Source: JBGVMW01 sp045125095 (GTDB lineage Bacteria > Bacillota > Clostridia > Lachnospirales > Lachnospiraceae). From it: a DNA stretch of 64,000 nucleotides. Both the position numbers and the translations under genes were made by a program. The stretch is taken from contig JBGVMW010000127.1 of the NCBI GenBank assembly GCA_045125095.1, positions 38,105 through 102,104 of the forward strand, written 5' to 3'. Positions 55,678-64,000 of this stretch are shown here, piece after piece (position 1 is the stretch's first letter; each line of letters opens with the position of its first letter). A model generated the notes under the pieces. That model was not told the DNA's origin. It was given only the letters and a program-made list of their open reading frames with translations, and did not search any database.

Positions 55678-55804
55678 GGCAAATCATCTCCTTTCTGTAT
55701 TGTGACGCATTTGCTTTCCTTCCAACAGTATATCATGAAAATGATTCTTATCAATTGTACAAATAATATATAATTTCTAAACCATACATATTTCTTTCTG
55801 GTAT

Positions 55805-56614
55805 TTACATACTTCCAAAAACAATAAGAAGAATGATTGCCGCAATAAGAAGTGCAGCGCCCCATCCTGCTGCAAATATTATCCAGAAGGTTTTCAAACT
55901 CATACCGCCCACCATAGGCTTTACTTTCATAAGCTCTTCCATCCTAGTTACTTCTTCTGCTCCAAAATTCTTTAAAATAAAATCTTCGTTATATTTATCT
56001 TTTTTTTTGCCAATGGTATATGTGTATTTTACACTATATGTCTTATTGCTTTCTCCAGAATGATTGTAATATAAAAAATCATAATATATTGTAAAAAATG
56101 CTAACATTGGTAACCACTCATCATAGCCATCCAGAAAATGCAACAGATAAGAATCCAGATTGTCAACTACTTTATTACTCTTACTAATCTGCCCCACTTG
56201 TGTTTCTTCTTCATAAAAGGAAATATATTCTTTTATCCCTATTTGTCTTCTGTAACCAACTAATATTCTTCCACCATACTCTACACAAACCTTACTATCT
56301 ACAATTCCACTGGTCTCTGTGTAAAAAGAGCCTACATGGCTGTTTTCATGATTTACAACATCAAATTTCAAAAATTTCTGGGAACCGGTAAACAGATATT
56401 TAAAAGGAATCATGCTCTCTCCCATATTTTCCAGTAAGGAATATTGTGTCTGGTACAACAATCCACCGGAACAATCTGTAATATGCATCTTTCTGAACCT
56501 ATCTGTTACCATTGGGAGCCAGGAGGAATCTGCTTTATATATGATTTCTCCATTACTGATAATATCGAATCTGTTCTCACCTTTAGAGCAAGTTTGCTTA
56601 ATTTGTAAAATCAT
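55805..56614 (-). CDS. Tubby/LURP-one-like protein with C-terminal membrane helix
   Basis: 269 residues. The N-terminal 190 residues show a beta-rich pattern (FDIISNGEIIYKADSSWLP, PFKYLFTGSQKFLKFDVVN, GSFYTETSGIVDSKVCVEY, GRILVGYRRQIG) like Tubby C-terminal-like or scramblase-like folds. One membrane segment (FWIIFAAGWGAALLIAAIILLIVF) ends the protein. The family call is tentative; function unknown. The upstream region runs directly into the tuf terminator scar. Confidence 0.5.
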   Translation of the reverse strand: MILQIKQTCSKGENRFDIISNGEIIYKADSSWLPMVTDRFRKMHITDCSGGLLYQTQYSLLENMGESMIPFKYLFTGSQKFLKFDVVNHENSHVGSFYTETSGIVDSKVCVEYGGRILVGYRRQIGIKEYISFYEEETQVGQISKSNKVVDNLDSYLLHFLDGYDEWLPMLAFFTIYYDFLYYNHSGESNKTYSVKYTYTIGKKKDKYNEDFILKNFGAEEVTRMEELMKVKPMVGGMSLKTFWIIFAAGWGAALLIAAIILLIVFGSM

Positions 56615-56632
56615 TTATGTACTCCTCGTTTT

Positions 56633-56650
56633 GATTTCCTAATATATAAA
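56633..56650. repeat. Half of the terminator-linked hairpin repeat, copy 4
   Basis: GATTTCCTAATATATAAA, only the arm next to the tuf terminator remains. Confidence 0.5.
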
Positions 56651-56881
56651 AAAAGGGCTTCCCGATTACTCGGAAAGCTCATAAAATCTAGTTTTTGTAA
56701 AGACTATCGCTTGAAATTATTCAACGATAGTAGCAACCCTCCCTGAACCTACTGTACGTCCATCTTCACGCTATATGAATAGCATTTTTCGATGTATTTT
56801 CTATACTTTTTATGGCTGAAATCTGCATATTTTCGTTGGTTTTATATGTGATATTTTTATTTGTATGATTTCTTGGCACCG
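56650..56881 (-). repeat. Direct repeat with tuf 3' end, copy 1 (attachment-site scar)
   Basis: 232 bases, repeated in the same orientation at 61024-61256. In minus sense it holds GGCACC, about 110 AT-rich bases, the palindrome CGCTATTCATATAGCG, the last codons of EF-Tu, and the terminator GAGCTTTCCGA/TCGGGAAGCCC with T-run. Reads as the distal end left by an element integrating into the 3' end of tuf. Confidence 0.75.
56717..56770 (-). pseudogene. tuf: 3' remnant of an EF-Tu gene (17 codons)
   Basis: Reads REDGRTVGSGRVATIVE and stop, the C-terminus of elongation factor Tu with one change (RED for REG). No upstream part of tuf is present. Confidence 0.85.
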
Positions 56882-56908
56882 AGAAACTTCTCTTAATCAA
56901 ACTGGGAT

Positions 56909-58051
56909 TTATAAGCATCTAATTATGCTTTGAATACCGCCTAATGATAATATTTTTTTGCCTGTCTCATATGCATTCTTCTGATATTCCCGCGAAGAAA
57001 TTATTTTCTCAAAGGCCGCTTTTATTTGTTCTGCTTTAAATTCGGAAACACCAATTTCAATCCCAGCCCCCACTTTCACTACACTTTTTGCATTATACTT
57101 TCGCTCGAAGATCTTTCCCGCACATATAATTTGTGGGACGCCATATATTAATCCATCAATCACACTATTTTGTCCTCCGTGATTGATAAAAACCAATGAA
57201 TTTGGCAACAATTTTTGAAAATCAAAATATGGTGCCATATGGATATTACCACTCGTCTGTTCTTTTAAGCCCTGACCTGCAATATACACAGGGTATCTGC
57301 TATTTTGAAACGCTGCCCTCACTTCTCTGACAGTTACCTTCTTTGATACCGTTCCATTTCCCATATAGACCAGAACATTATGTCTATTCTGTGCATCTCG
57401 CACATTTGTTTGTTTAAAGGTACCACAGAAAGTTGCGTTTTTATCAGTAAATGGTTCCAATTCATAACAGCTTGGTACGAACTTCCAGTCTGCCCATGAA
57501 AATAATTCTACACAAGATCTGACGGGCATCAGTCTATTTTCCTTCAAAAAACGATTCAGTCCTTTTGTATATTTAGAATTATGCGCATAGTCAAATTGTG
57601 TGGGTATACTGGTCGATATGTAGATTCGTTTATGCTCTATTTTTCCAGCTACAATTGCAGAAATATTAAACTCCGAATAAATCACATCAGGTTTAAAATC
57701 CCTAATTGCATTTCTAATATCCCCAACACTTCTTTTGATATAAGAATACTGAGTATTGCCGGTTAAATACAAGACATCATCAAAACTATTCACTGATTTC
57801 CTAGTTGTAATTCCAAGCTTTTGCGCAACAGGAAATGTATGAACAGCAATCTTTTGGGGCAAACCTAAAGGATTCGGAATTGTTAAATAATAATTCCTTA
57901 ATCCTTTTATAGGTCTGAAATTAAAATCCTCAGCCGCACAAGTAGCAACCTCAATTCCGCTTTTTTCCAATCCTTTAGCTAGTAATACTGTTCGCGAATA
58001 CGATCCGGCTGTTTCAGCCATTGCCGTCATAGGCACAATTAACACCCGCAT
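56909..58051 (-). CDS. UDP-glycosyltransferase-like protein (GT1/MGT type)
   Basis: 380 residues with the two-domain GT-B arrangement. The C-terminal donor-site block VFINHGGQNSVIDGLIYGVPQIICAGKIFERKYNA matches the GT1 motif; N-terminal GSYSRTVLLAKGLEKSGIEVATC is the acceptor side. Acceptor unknown: antibiotic-inactivating macrolide transferases and lipid or natural-product transferases share this fold. GAGGGTGAG precedes the ATG. It lies between the two tuf scars, so probably acquired. Confidence 0.8.
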   Translation of the reverse strand: MRVLIVPMTAMAETAGSYSRTVLLAKGLEKSGIEVATCAAEDFNFRPIKGLRNYYLTIPNPLGLPQKIAVHTFPVAQKLGITTRKSVNSFDDVLYLTGNTQYSYIKRSVGDIRNAIRDFKPDVIYSEFNISAIVAGKIEHKRIYISTSIPTQFDYAHNSKYTKGLNRFLKENRLMPVRSCVELFSWADWKFVPSCYELEPFTDKNATFCGTFKQTNVRDAQNRHNVLVYMGNGTVSKKVTVREVRAAFQNSRYPVYIAGQGLKEQTSGNIHMAPYFDFQKLLPNSLVFINHGGQNSVIDGLIYGVPQIICAGKIFERKYNAKSVVKVGAGIEIGVSEFKAEQIKAAFEKIISSREYQKNAYETGKKILSLGGIQSIIRCL

Positions 58052-58270
58052 ATCTCACCCTCTTTTCCTACTCCCTCTATAATTCAAATTCGAAGTTTTC
58101 TCTTAGTCCAAACTGATTATATCATAACAGAAGTTATTTTGCATCTAAATCTTAAGAATACGGAGCATTACGGTTCCGCACTAACATTACACATATATCA
58201 GCTCTTTTAACACAATTTCCTCCACCGAACTCCACACAAAATATCATAGATACGCTCCGGATATTTTAAT

Positions 58271-59156
58271 ATGATTAACGGTTATAAAATACCTTTCAGT
58301 TGCGGTACTGATGCTAATGGAAACCATACCTATTTTCCTAATACAACCTTAAGTCAAATCAATAGTTTAAAGAAATTCGATGAAGCGCTGAGAATTTTTT
58401 TGCTTAAGTACATCACTCAAGTTGAGGAGGAAGTTAGAACTTTAACTGGTTACAAATTTGACCAATGTAACAACAACGGAAAATTTCCATGGTATGAAAC
58501 AAATGCCTATTCCTCTAATGTTACTTTGCAGGCAAAAATGAATACCATATCGTCTACTTATTCTGAGTTAAGCAAAAGCAAATCAGAATATGTACAGTTT
58601 TACATGAAAAATCATGAACAAATTCCGACCTGGATTATGATAAAAGTTGTGAATTTCTCCACTTTTATTGATGTTCTTCATAACAGCAAGACAAATGTGA
58701 CCCACGCTATTTGCAAACTATATTCTATGTATGATAGCAATAATTTGCCCAATGTCAAACTATTAATAGGCAGTTTACACTGGTTGCGCAGAGTACGACT
58801 CTTGTGCACATAATGAACGTGTTTATTGCATCCACCAGACGCAAGCACGTAACAATTCTGCAAGTGGTCGAATTTTAGACCCTTATTATGCACAACTTCC
58901 AGCATCATACACTAGATGTACCGAAAAAAATATTTTTGATATTCTTGTATACTTTAAATATTTTCTTCCCAAAGAAGAATTTGCACCAATGATTATGGAA
59001 CTAAAAAATATGTTAATAGAACTACAAAGCACTTTGCAGCCCAATGCGTTTGACAATGTCAGGGGTCAGATGGGAATAAAAAAGTTGAACGTTCTGGATA
59101 CATTAATTGCTTTACCAAAATCAAAAATTGAGTACAACAAATTCGATACTTTATAA
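58271..59156 (+). pseudogene. Broken Abi-family (AbiF/AbiD-like) phage abortive infection gene
   Basis: The first frame gives MINGYKIPFSCGTD and continues to LHWLRRVR, stopping at 58813. From about 58786 a second frame gives SCAHNERVYCIHQ and runs to the stop at 59154-59156. Together they match the Abi_2 pattern, including the RN-SCAHNERVY block. A two-base deletion near 58786 explains the shift. The N-terminus is also missing: upstream, TAG precedes codons reading IRSGYFN, which fits the family's GYFNxINGYK. Therefore inactive as it stands. No good ribosome binding site. Confidence 0.75.
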
Positions 59157-59195
59157 CTTATTTTTTTCAAAAAATTGGCGTTACAGTAAAATATT

Positions 59196-60805
59196 AGTTG
59201 GCAAATAAAACAGGGAAGAAGGATAATCCCTCTTCCCAACATACAGTTTTTCTTTTATGATGTTAATTGTCCAGAAAAACACATAAAGGAGAATTACTGT
59301 ATGAATACTATTGTAGACAAAGATTGCTTAACATTCAAGGATATTGAGAAAGAAATTTTTAAATATGTATGTCAGATTGCTGTAGACCTTACACAGAAGT
59401 TTCTGAGAGCTTATGACCAGAAATTGATGCAGGAACGTGATACTTCCAAATACCGTCACAAAGGCTATAAGAATGACCACATCCGTTGTGTTTATGGAGA
59501 TGTACCCTATGAGCGTGTAGTATATGCAACAAATAATGAAAGCGGTAAGCAGGAGTTTGTTTTTCTTCTGGATGAAGCTCTGAGGATGGATACCGTAGGA
59601 AAGATGTCCCTGAACCTGGTGGAGTCTATTGTCAGTGCCACAAGTAAAATGAGTTTTCGTGATGCTGCGGAAGAAATCAATCGGAATACCGAGGCAGGGA
59701 TAACCTTCCAGAGTGCATGGAATGTAGTGCAGAAATTCGGTGAGAAGTTGGAGGAAGAAGAGGCAGCATTAATCCGTGATTATGAAAAGGATGCCATCGA
59801 AGGTGGTAAAGAAGTTCCCGTACTTTTTGAGGAAGCAGACGGTATATTTCTGCATTTACAGGGAAAAGACCGCCCAAAACATATGAGTGGAAAAGAAATC
59901 AAGGTCAGTACCTGCTATGAAGGCTGGAATGCGCAGGGAGAACTTGTAGGAAAGGTAATGAGTGCCGGATTCGAAGACGGAAAGAAATTTCAGAAACTCA
60001 GGGAAGCAGTCATAAAGAAAAAATATAATACCGAAGAAGTAAAACTGCGTGTGCTTAATGGCGATGGGGCATCATGGGTAAAGAATTGTGAGGATCCGGA
60101 CACAGTGTTCCAGCTGGATAGTTTTCACGTTTATCAGAAAATACGCAGATGCATACGGGAGAAGGAAATGCAGGGGAGACTGATTAACCTGTATGAGGCA
60201 TGCAAAACGGAAGAATTACTGGAAGCCATACAGATTTATGCGGACAGTATAGCGTCAGATAATGAAACTGACCGGAGCGAAAAGAAAGCCCTTGAACTGT
60301 ATGAATATTTGGCAGGAAATAAGGAATATCTAGTGTCTTATCTAAACAGGGAAGGGATTGTGATACCCGATGCACCGGCAGGACTGATATATAAAAATTT
60401 AGGTACCCAAGAGAACCAGAATTGCAGCAACATTACATTAAGAATGAAAAACAACAAAAGCAGCTGGAGCATATCCGGTGGAAATCACATAGCAAAAATA
60501 CTGGTACGCTTTGCAAACAAAAGCATCTGGGATGATATTTTCCATTACAAGGATGTAGTCATTGAAAGTGATAAAGAACCAGTAATTCTGAATATCCTGA
60601 GTGCAGCCAAAGCCCCCAAAGTGGATGGAAAAGGAAATAAAACCGGAAATATCATGACGGGACATATCCTATATCGGGAAGCAGAAATGACATTTAGCAG
60701 AAAAGCATTTTTGAAGATATTTGATAACAAAGAATTTACACAATTAGTGTATCGATAAAAACGAAAAAATGCATTGTAAAAGAGAAAATAGGTATAGTGC
60801 CAACT
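59196..60805 (+). mobile_element. ISLre2-like insertion sequence
   Basis: About 1.6 kb with ends AGTTGGCA (59196-59203) and TGCCAACT (60798-60805) as short inverted repeats around a full-length transposase gene. A hairpin (GGGAAGA/TCTTCCC, 59211-59240) lies inside the left end. Target duplication not determined. Confidence 0.75.
59301..60758 (+). CDS. ISLre2-family transposase (UPF0236)
   Basis: 485 residues, complete. Family features: RDTSKYRHKGYKNDHIRCVYGDVPYERVVY, VLFEEADGIFLHLQGKDRP, VLNGDGASWVKNC and the late SWSISGGNHIAKILVRFANKS. ATG behind AAAGGAG. No internal stop, so it may be functional. Confidence 0.9.
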   Translation: MNTIVDKDCLTFKDIEKEIFKYVCQIAVDLTQKFLRAYDQKLMQERDTSKYRHKGYKNDHIRCVYGDVPYERVVYATNNESGKQEFVFLLDEALRMDTVGKMSLNLVESIVSATSKMSFRDAAEEINRNTEAGITFQSAWNVVQKFGEKLEEEEAALIRDYEKDAIEGGKEVPVLFEEADGIFLHLQGKDRPKHMSGKEIKVSTCYEGWNAQGELVGKVMSAGFEDGKKFQKLREAVIKKKYNTEEVKLRVLNGDGASWVKNCEDPDTVFQLDSFHVYQKIRRCIREKEMQGRLINLYEACKTEELLEAIQIYADSIASDNETDRSEKKALELYEYLAGNKEYLVSYLNREGIVIPDAPAGLIYKNLGTQENQNCSNITLRMKNNKSSWSISGGNHIAKILVRFANKSIWDDIFHYKDVVIESDKEPVILNILSAAKAPKVDGKGNKTGNIMTGHILYREAEMTFSRKAFLKIFDNKEFTQLVYR

Positions 60806-60838
60806 TTTACTTGACTGAATCAAAATTGGCTTAAACTC

Positions 60839-60867
60839 TTGTCATAAATTCATAAATGTGATAATAT
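60839..60867 (+). promoter_or_regulatory. Promoter of the candidate small RNA
   Basis: TTGTCA (60839-60844), 17-base spacer, TAATAT (60862-60867) on the plus strand. Confidence 0.65.
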
Positions 60868-60873
60868 ACTAAT

Positions 60874-60940
60874 ACAGAGAGAGCCATATTGATTATGGCT
60901 GAAAAACACTCATGCACATATGTGTATGGGTGTTTTTTAC
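60874..60940 (+). ncRNA. Candidate small RNA of about 65 bases
   Basis: Downstream of a good promoter, AGCCATA-TTGAT-TATGGCT forms one hairpin and AAAACACTCATGCACATATG.. with ..GTGTATGGGTGTTTTTT a second with a T-run, a terminator. No ORF with a start signal. Lies between the ISLre2-like element and the second tuf scar. Confidence 0.5.
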
Positions 60941-61023
60941 TTTACACAAATTCTATATTAATAATTCTTTCTTGGCACCGCTAACTCTATTTCTCGCTAT
61001 TCTTTCCACCTTTTCCAAGACGC

Positions 61024-61256
61024 AAAAAGGGCTTCCCGATTACTCGGAAAGCCCATAAAATCTAGCTTTTTGTAGACACTATCGCTTGAAATTATTCAAC
61101 GATAGTAGCAACTCTACCTGATCCTACAGTACGTCCACCTTCACGCTATATGAATAGCGTTTTTCGATATATTTTCTATGCTTTTTGTGGCTAAAATCTG
61201 CATATTTTCATTGGTTTTATATGGTCTATTTTTATTTGCATCATTGCTTGGCACCG
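61024..61256 (-). repeat. Direct repeat with tuf 3' end, copy 2 (attachment-site scar)
   Basis: Second copy of the sequence at 56650-56881, about 90 percent identical, same orientation, with the palindrome CGCTATTCATATAGCG, tuf codons and terminator. TTGGCACC occurs at its end (61249-61255), again just outside (TTTTGGCACC near 61257-61265), and at 60971-60978, and may be integrase or excisionase sites. Confidence 0.75.
61092..61145 (-). pseudogene. tuf: 3' remnant of an EF-Tu gene (17 codons), second copy
   Basis: Reads REGGRTVGSGRVATIVE and stop, the canonical EF-Tu C-terminus; the match begins abruptly at CGTGAAGGTGG. Confidence 0.88.
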
Positions 61257-61302
61257 TTTTGGCACCAGCTCAATTCTGCTCCTGCAAATAATCATCTTCT
61301 TT

Positions 61303-62349
61303 TTAGTTCTGATTTTCTATTGTAAAGCTAACTTTCCAATCTCCCTTTACAAGATTTTGACAAGTAAAGAAATTCCCATAAATCGCATATTCATTTATTT
61401 CATCAGCACTGATATCAAATATATACTCCTCATAGCTTCCCTTTCTTTCCTCATCCCAATATGCAGTACTGCTTTCAGGCAGAACCTCTTTTCCGTCTCT
61501 ACCAACTAAATATATATATCCATGATTGTCAAATTGTAAAATATCTTCATAATATACTTGCACATGCAACTTATTGTTGATAAAGCCATAATTCGTAACC
61601 GTCACTCCCGGCGTAGGAACAAACAACTTACTCTCATCCACGCAAAGATACTCCTGCTTCATTCCTTCTACTGCATATCCATCTGTATAAGAGCCACCTC
61701 TGATATTTAAACTTTCTTCCCTTTGTGTTTCCGTGACCTCAGAAATTGCATCCAAACTAATTTGTGTTAATTCCTCTTGTATTTCACTTTTTCCGGTTAA
61801 AAACTGTGAAACGCTAAATGTCATCGCACTTCCTTCAATTGGTGTTCCATCCATATTTTGGATAGTGATTAAAAATGTTGCCTTTCGGGTTCCCCAATCA
61901 AAATCAACCAATGTGCATCCGCCAATTTGGTCGGCATTGGTATGAATGCTGTAACTATCAAACAAATCAATACTTTCGTCTATATATTTTCCTTCTAAAT
62001 CATGCATAGATATATAGACGTATGCACAACTATCTTGAATAGACACACCTTCCACCTCCATACGTATACCACCATCCTCACAGCTGGCATTTACAGGCAT
62101 TAATTTTATGGCTATATCAGGATATATTGCATATAAAACATCGTATGCTGCCATATTTCCTGCAGCAACCGCAATAGATAACGAAGAAACTGATAGTCCT
62201 ATGATAATTGCAAAACATGCCGCCATTCTCCCTAACACATGAATCAACCTTTGTTTCTTCACTTTATGGATTTTTGCGTAATCCATTGCCTCACTCAAAT
62301 ATTTATCCTCTATTCCATCTAGTATCTTCTCTTTTATCAATTCATTCAT
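61303..62349 (-). CDS. DUF4179-type membrane anti-sigma protein
   Basis: 348 residues: a cytoplasmic N-terminus of about 40 residues, one membrane segment (MAACFAIIIGLSVSSLSIAVAAG), and an extracytoplasmic region with beta-rich DUF4179-like blocks (GGIRMEVEGVSIQDSCAYVYI, LVDFDWGTRKATFLITIQ). It overlaps the sigma factor gene by eight bases, the standard sigma/anti-sigma arrangement. Its signal is unknown. Confidence 0.82.
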   Translation of the reverse strand: MNELIKEKILDGIEDKYLSEAMDYAKIHKVKKQRLIHVLGRMAACFAIIIGLSVSSLSIAVAAGNMAAYDVLYAIYPDIAIKLMPVNASCEDGGIRMEVEGVSIQDSCAYVYISMHDLEGKYIDESIDLFDSYSIHTNADQIGGCTLVDFDWGTRKATFLITIQNMDGTPIEGSAMTFSVSQFLTGKSEIQEELTQISLDAISEVTETQREESLNIRGGSYTDGYAVEGMKQEYLCVDESKLFVPTPGVTVTNYGFINNKLHVQVYYEDILQFDNHGYIYLVGRDGKEVLPESSTAYWDEERKGSYEEYIFDISADEINEYAIYGNFFTCQNLVKGDWKVSFTIENQN

Positions 62350-62899
62350 AGAATCCCTCCGATTTCAAATCATCTCTTAGTTTTTCTCTTGTTCTATGCA
62401 AATGTACTGTCACATAATTTTTACTCACTCCCAGCGTCTTAGCTATCTCCTCAACGGAATAGCAAAACCAATATCGCTGTACGAACATTATCCTGTCCCT
62501 ATCCTTTATCCTACCTAAAAAGACATTTATCCGATTGCCAATCTCCTTTGCAAGAATTTCACTTTCTACTGTTTCACTTACAGCAAGAAACTCATCCACT
62601 TCTTCTAAAATCACATCATAGTAATTGTTTCGTTTCTGCGCAGTGTTTGCACGATATTTTTTTAAAGCAGTATTTTTGACAATACGAAAAACATAAGCAG
62701 AAAAAGGATTTGGATTCTGCGGTGGGATTGTATTCCATACCGCCAAGTAAGCATCATTAATGCATTCTTCAGCATCCTGCTCATTATGTAAAAATTTATT
62801 TGCTAACCGTTTGCATATCTTCCCATACTTCAAATTTAGTTCACGAATTGCATCTTCTGAGCGCTCAAAAAATAGTTTTATGATCAATTGATCTTCCAT
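62342..62899 (-). CDS. ECF-type RNA polymerase sigma factor
   Basis: 185 residues from ATG 62899 with AAAGGAGG upstream. Region 2 is QDAEECINDAYLAVWNTIP and AYVFRIVKNTALKKYR; region 4 is YSVEEIAKTLGVSKNYVTVH followed by LHRTREKL. It directs polymerase to stress promoters and is held by the membrane protein encoded next. Located in the accessory region beyond the second tuf scar. Confidence 0.92.
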   Translation of the reverse strand: MEDQLIIKLFFERSEDAIRELNLKYGKICKRLANKFLHNEQDAEECINDAYLAVWNTIPPQNPNPFSAYVFRIVKNTALKKYRANTAQKRNNYYDVILEEVDEFLAVSETVESEILAKEIGNRINVFLGRIKDRDRIMFVQRYWFCYSVEEIAKTLGVSKNYVTVHLHRTREKLRDDLKSEGFYE

Positions 62900-63060
62900 T
62901 CCAAAACCTCCTTTCATTTATACTCTACCGTTTCAAACAAACATATTACATTTTCCATAAAAATAATTTATCTTCTTTTTCAATAAATACCTCGCGGCAA
63001 ACACATTCTGTTTCATTATAACATAACACGCCTCCCCCTCATTCTATTATTTCATACAAT

Positions 63061-63092
63061 ATAAAAGCGGAGTGATTTCGCACTCCACTTTT
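63061..63092 (-). terminator. Terminator after the mobilization-type gene
   Basis: AAAAGTGGAGTG-CGAAAT-CACTCCGCTTTTAT on the minus strand. Confidence 0.85.
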
Positions 63093-63096
63093 AACG

Positions 63097-64000
63097 TTAT
63101 CTTACACATCTATCCATCTTATGCTGATGGCTCTGTCTATTATTTTCTCGTTCCTTTACTTCCTGCGTCTTTCGTTGTAACTTTGCTTTTAAGCTATCCG
63201 GTTCTACCTTATTTCCGGTCTGTTGTTCCCACTTTGCAACTGCAGCCTGATAATCGGTATACTCCACCTTAGAAACTCCATATTCAGCCAAGAACTCTTT
63301 CACATTCTTATAGCCATAACCTCGCACGATACTTGATAGGTACTGTTTCATATTGGTTATTTGTGTCTTTAGCTGTTCTGCCTGCTCCTGCAACTCCTTA
63401 CGCTGTTTTGCCTTGAAGATGCCCTTTGCTCCGGCAAGCTCCTTCTCCACATTCGCAAGCTGCCTCTCCCTTTCATAAATGGCTGTATTCTGCTTCTCCA
63501 GCTTATGATAAATGTCCGTAAGTCTTGGATACTTGGAAGCAAGTGCTGACTTCTTAGGCATTTCCGGCACAGGCTCACTCTCAGCTTTTACAAACAATTT
63601 TACCGCCTTAACAGGTGTCTGCTCCGGCTCTGCCTTTGCAACTGTTTCTATGCCCTTATCTGCCTTTTGTGAAGCCATTTTGAACACCTTACCAATGAGA
63701 AGCTCCAAAGCATAAATGGCGGTCATAATCAGGCTTTTTAGCAGTGCCGGATTTCTTCCCGACTTCTGAATGGAAGCCTTTACTTTCTGTCCGATTTCGC
63801 TCTGCTTCACTTCCAAAATCTGTCCCTCCGGAACACCGCTAATCAATGCTCTATCCACTGTCTGATTCCACATGACACGGTACTGGTTATCAGTTTTTAT
63901 CTGCTCCGCTTTTGGGTTGTTCTTGCCAATCTTTTTCGTAGGCAGATACACACCGTTTCTGTCAAAAACCTTGAGCTTTTGCTTGTCATCTTTGACATAA
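63097..64000 (-). CDS. C-terminal part of a probable relaxase/mobilization protein (5' end outside window)
   Basis: The frame is open to the right edge; the GTG at 63951 is internal because upstream codons (YVKDDKQKLKVFDRNG) continue without a stop. About 301 residues visible: a globular part, a hydrophobic segment (LKSLIMTAIYALELLIG), then Lys/Glu/Gln-rich coiled coil (KAKQRKELQEQAEQLKTQI). This resembles the tail of relaxases from Lachnospiraceae integrative elements. The catalytic part is not in view, so the call is tentative. Confidence 0.45.
   Translation of the reverse strand, partial: YVKDDKQKLKVFDRNGVYLPTKKIGKNNPKAEQIKTDNQYRVMWNQTVDRALISGVPEGQILEVKQSEIGQKVKASIQKSGRNPALLKSLIMTAIYALELLIGKVFKMASQKADKGIETVAKAEPEQTPVKAVKLFVKAESEPVPEMPKKSALASKYPRLTDIYHKLEKQNTAIYERERQLANVEKELAGAKGIFKAKQRKELQEQAEQLKTQITNMKQYLSSIVRGYGYKNVKEFLAEYGVSKVEYTDYQAAVAKWEQQTGNKVEPDSLKAKLQRKTQEVKERENNRQSHQHKMDRCVR

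Noticed and set aside
56717..56770. tuf fragments as a resistant EF-Tu for thiopeptide self-protection
   Set aside because: Only 17 C-terminal codons exist in each copy, without the thiopeptide-binding domains, and the pattern fits attachment scars.
63369..63951. GTG 63951 as the true start of the last gene
   Set aside because: The frame continues upstream to the window edge without a stop and with coding-like composition, so the GTG is internal.

Overview
The window looks like a chromosome segment of a gut-type Lachnospiraceae (Bacillota, Clostridia). The evidence is the gene families and their order: hrcA-grpE-dnaK-dnaJ with a CIRCE operator, long-form Hpf, FtsEX with M23 and CtpA peptidases, a CdaR/PucR-type regulator, a Tp47-like/BspA-like surface protein, IS1634-like and ISLre2-like insertion sequences, and AT-rich intergenic DNA. 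Almost every gene lies on the minus strand. No species name is claimed.

Layout. 1-6.7 kb: class I heat-shock operon followed by a cyclic-nucleotide-binding-domain protein that runs off the left edge. 6.7-7.7 kb: no credible gene, but two inverted copies of a 134-base core, each enclosed by its own unrelated complementary arms (25 and 78 bases), which looks like a structured-RNA pair. 7.7-24.5 kb: housekeeping genes, namely threonine-branch genes, cheW, prfB with its programmed frameshift, secA, hpf, the ftsEX cell-wall hydrolase block, a TagA/WecG glycosyltransferase, yjfB, an S1-domain protein and an acyl-ACP thioesterase. 24.5-29.8 kb: two tRNA-Gln(CUG) genes, a methyltransferase and a large surface protein. 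29.9-32.0 kb: an IS1634-like element. 32-37.4 kb: a flavin-based electron-transfer cluster (ApbE, a four-FMN-domain protein, a one-FMN-domain protein, NapH-like ferredoxin, NusG_II protein, Gx transporter). 37.6-42.3 kb: a phosphatidyltransferase, glnB-amtB and a BlaI/M56 pair with clear operators.

The most striking region is 42.5-54.4 kb, a complete thiopeptide gene cluster. Reading down the minus strand it runs: promoter, ABC ATPase, ABC permease, a 54-residue precursor with core SCTTCACSCSSCCSV, RRE/Ocin-ThiF-like protein, YcaO cyclodehydratase, split LanB glutamylation and elimination proteins, a putative [4+2] pyridine synthase, azoline dehydrogenase, a free-standing TipAS-like thiopeptide-binding domain, and an AAA ATPase. 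The biosynthetic order matches tclE-I-J-K-L-M-N of thiocillin. The core matches thiocillin through SCTTCxCxCS but carries an extra Ser. The TipAS-like protein is a candidate immunity factor.

54.6-64 kb is accessory DNA: a HipA-like kinase, a Tubby-like membrane protein, a glycosyltransferase, a broken Abi gene, an ISLre2-like element, a possible small RNA, an ECF sigma/anti-sigma pair and the end of a probable mobilization protein. Two direct copies of a 232-base sequence at 56.65 and 61.02 kb each carry the last 17 codons and terminator of an EF-Tu gene. They look like attachment-site scars of integrative elements that enter the 3' end of tuf.
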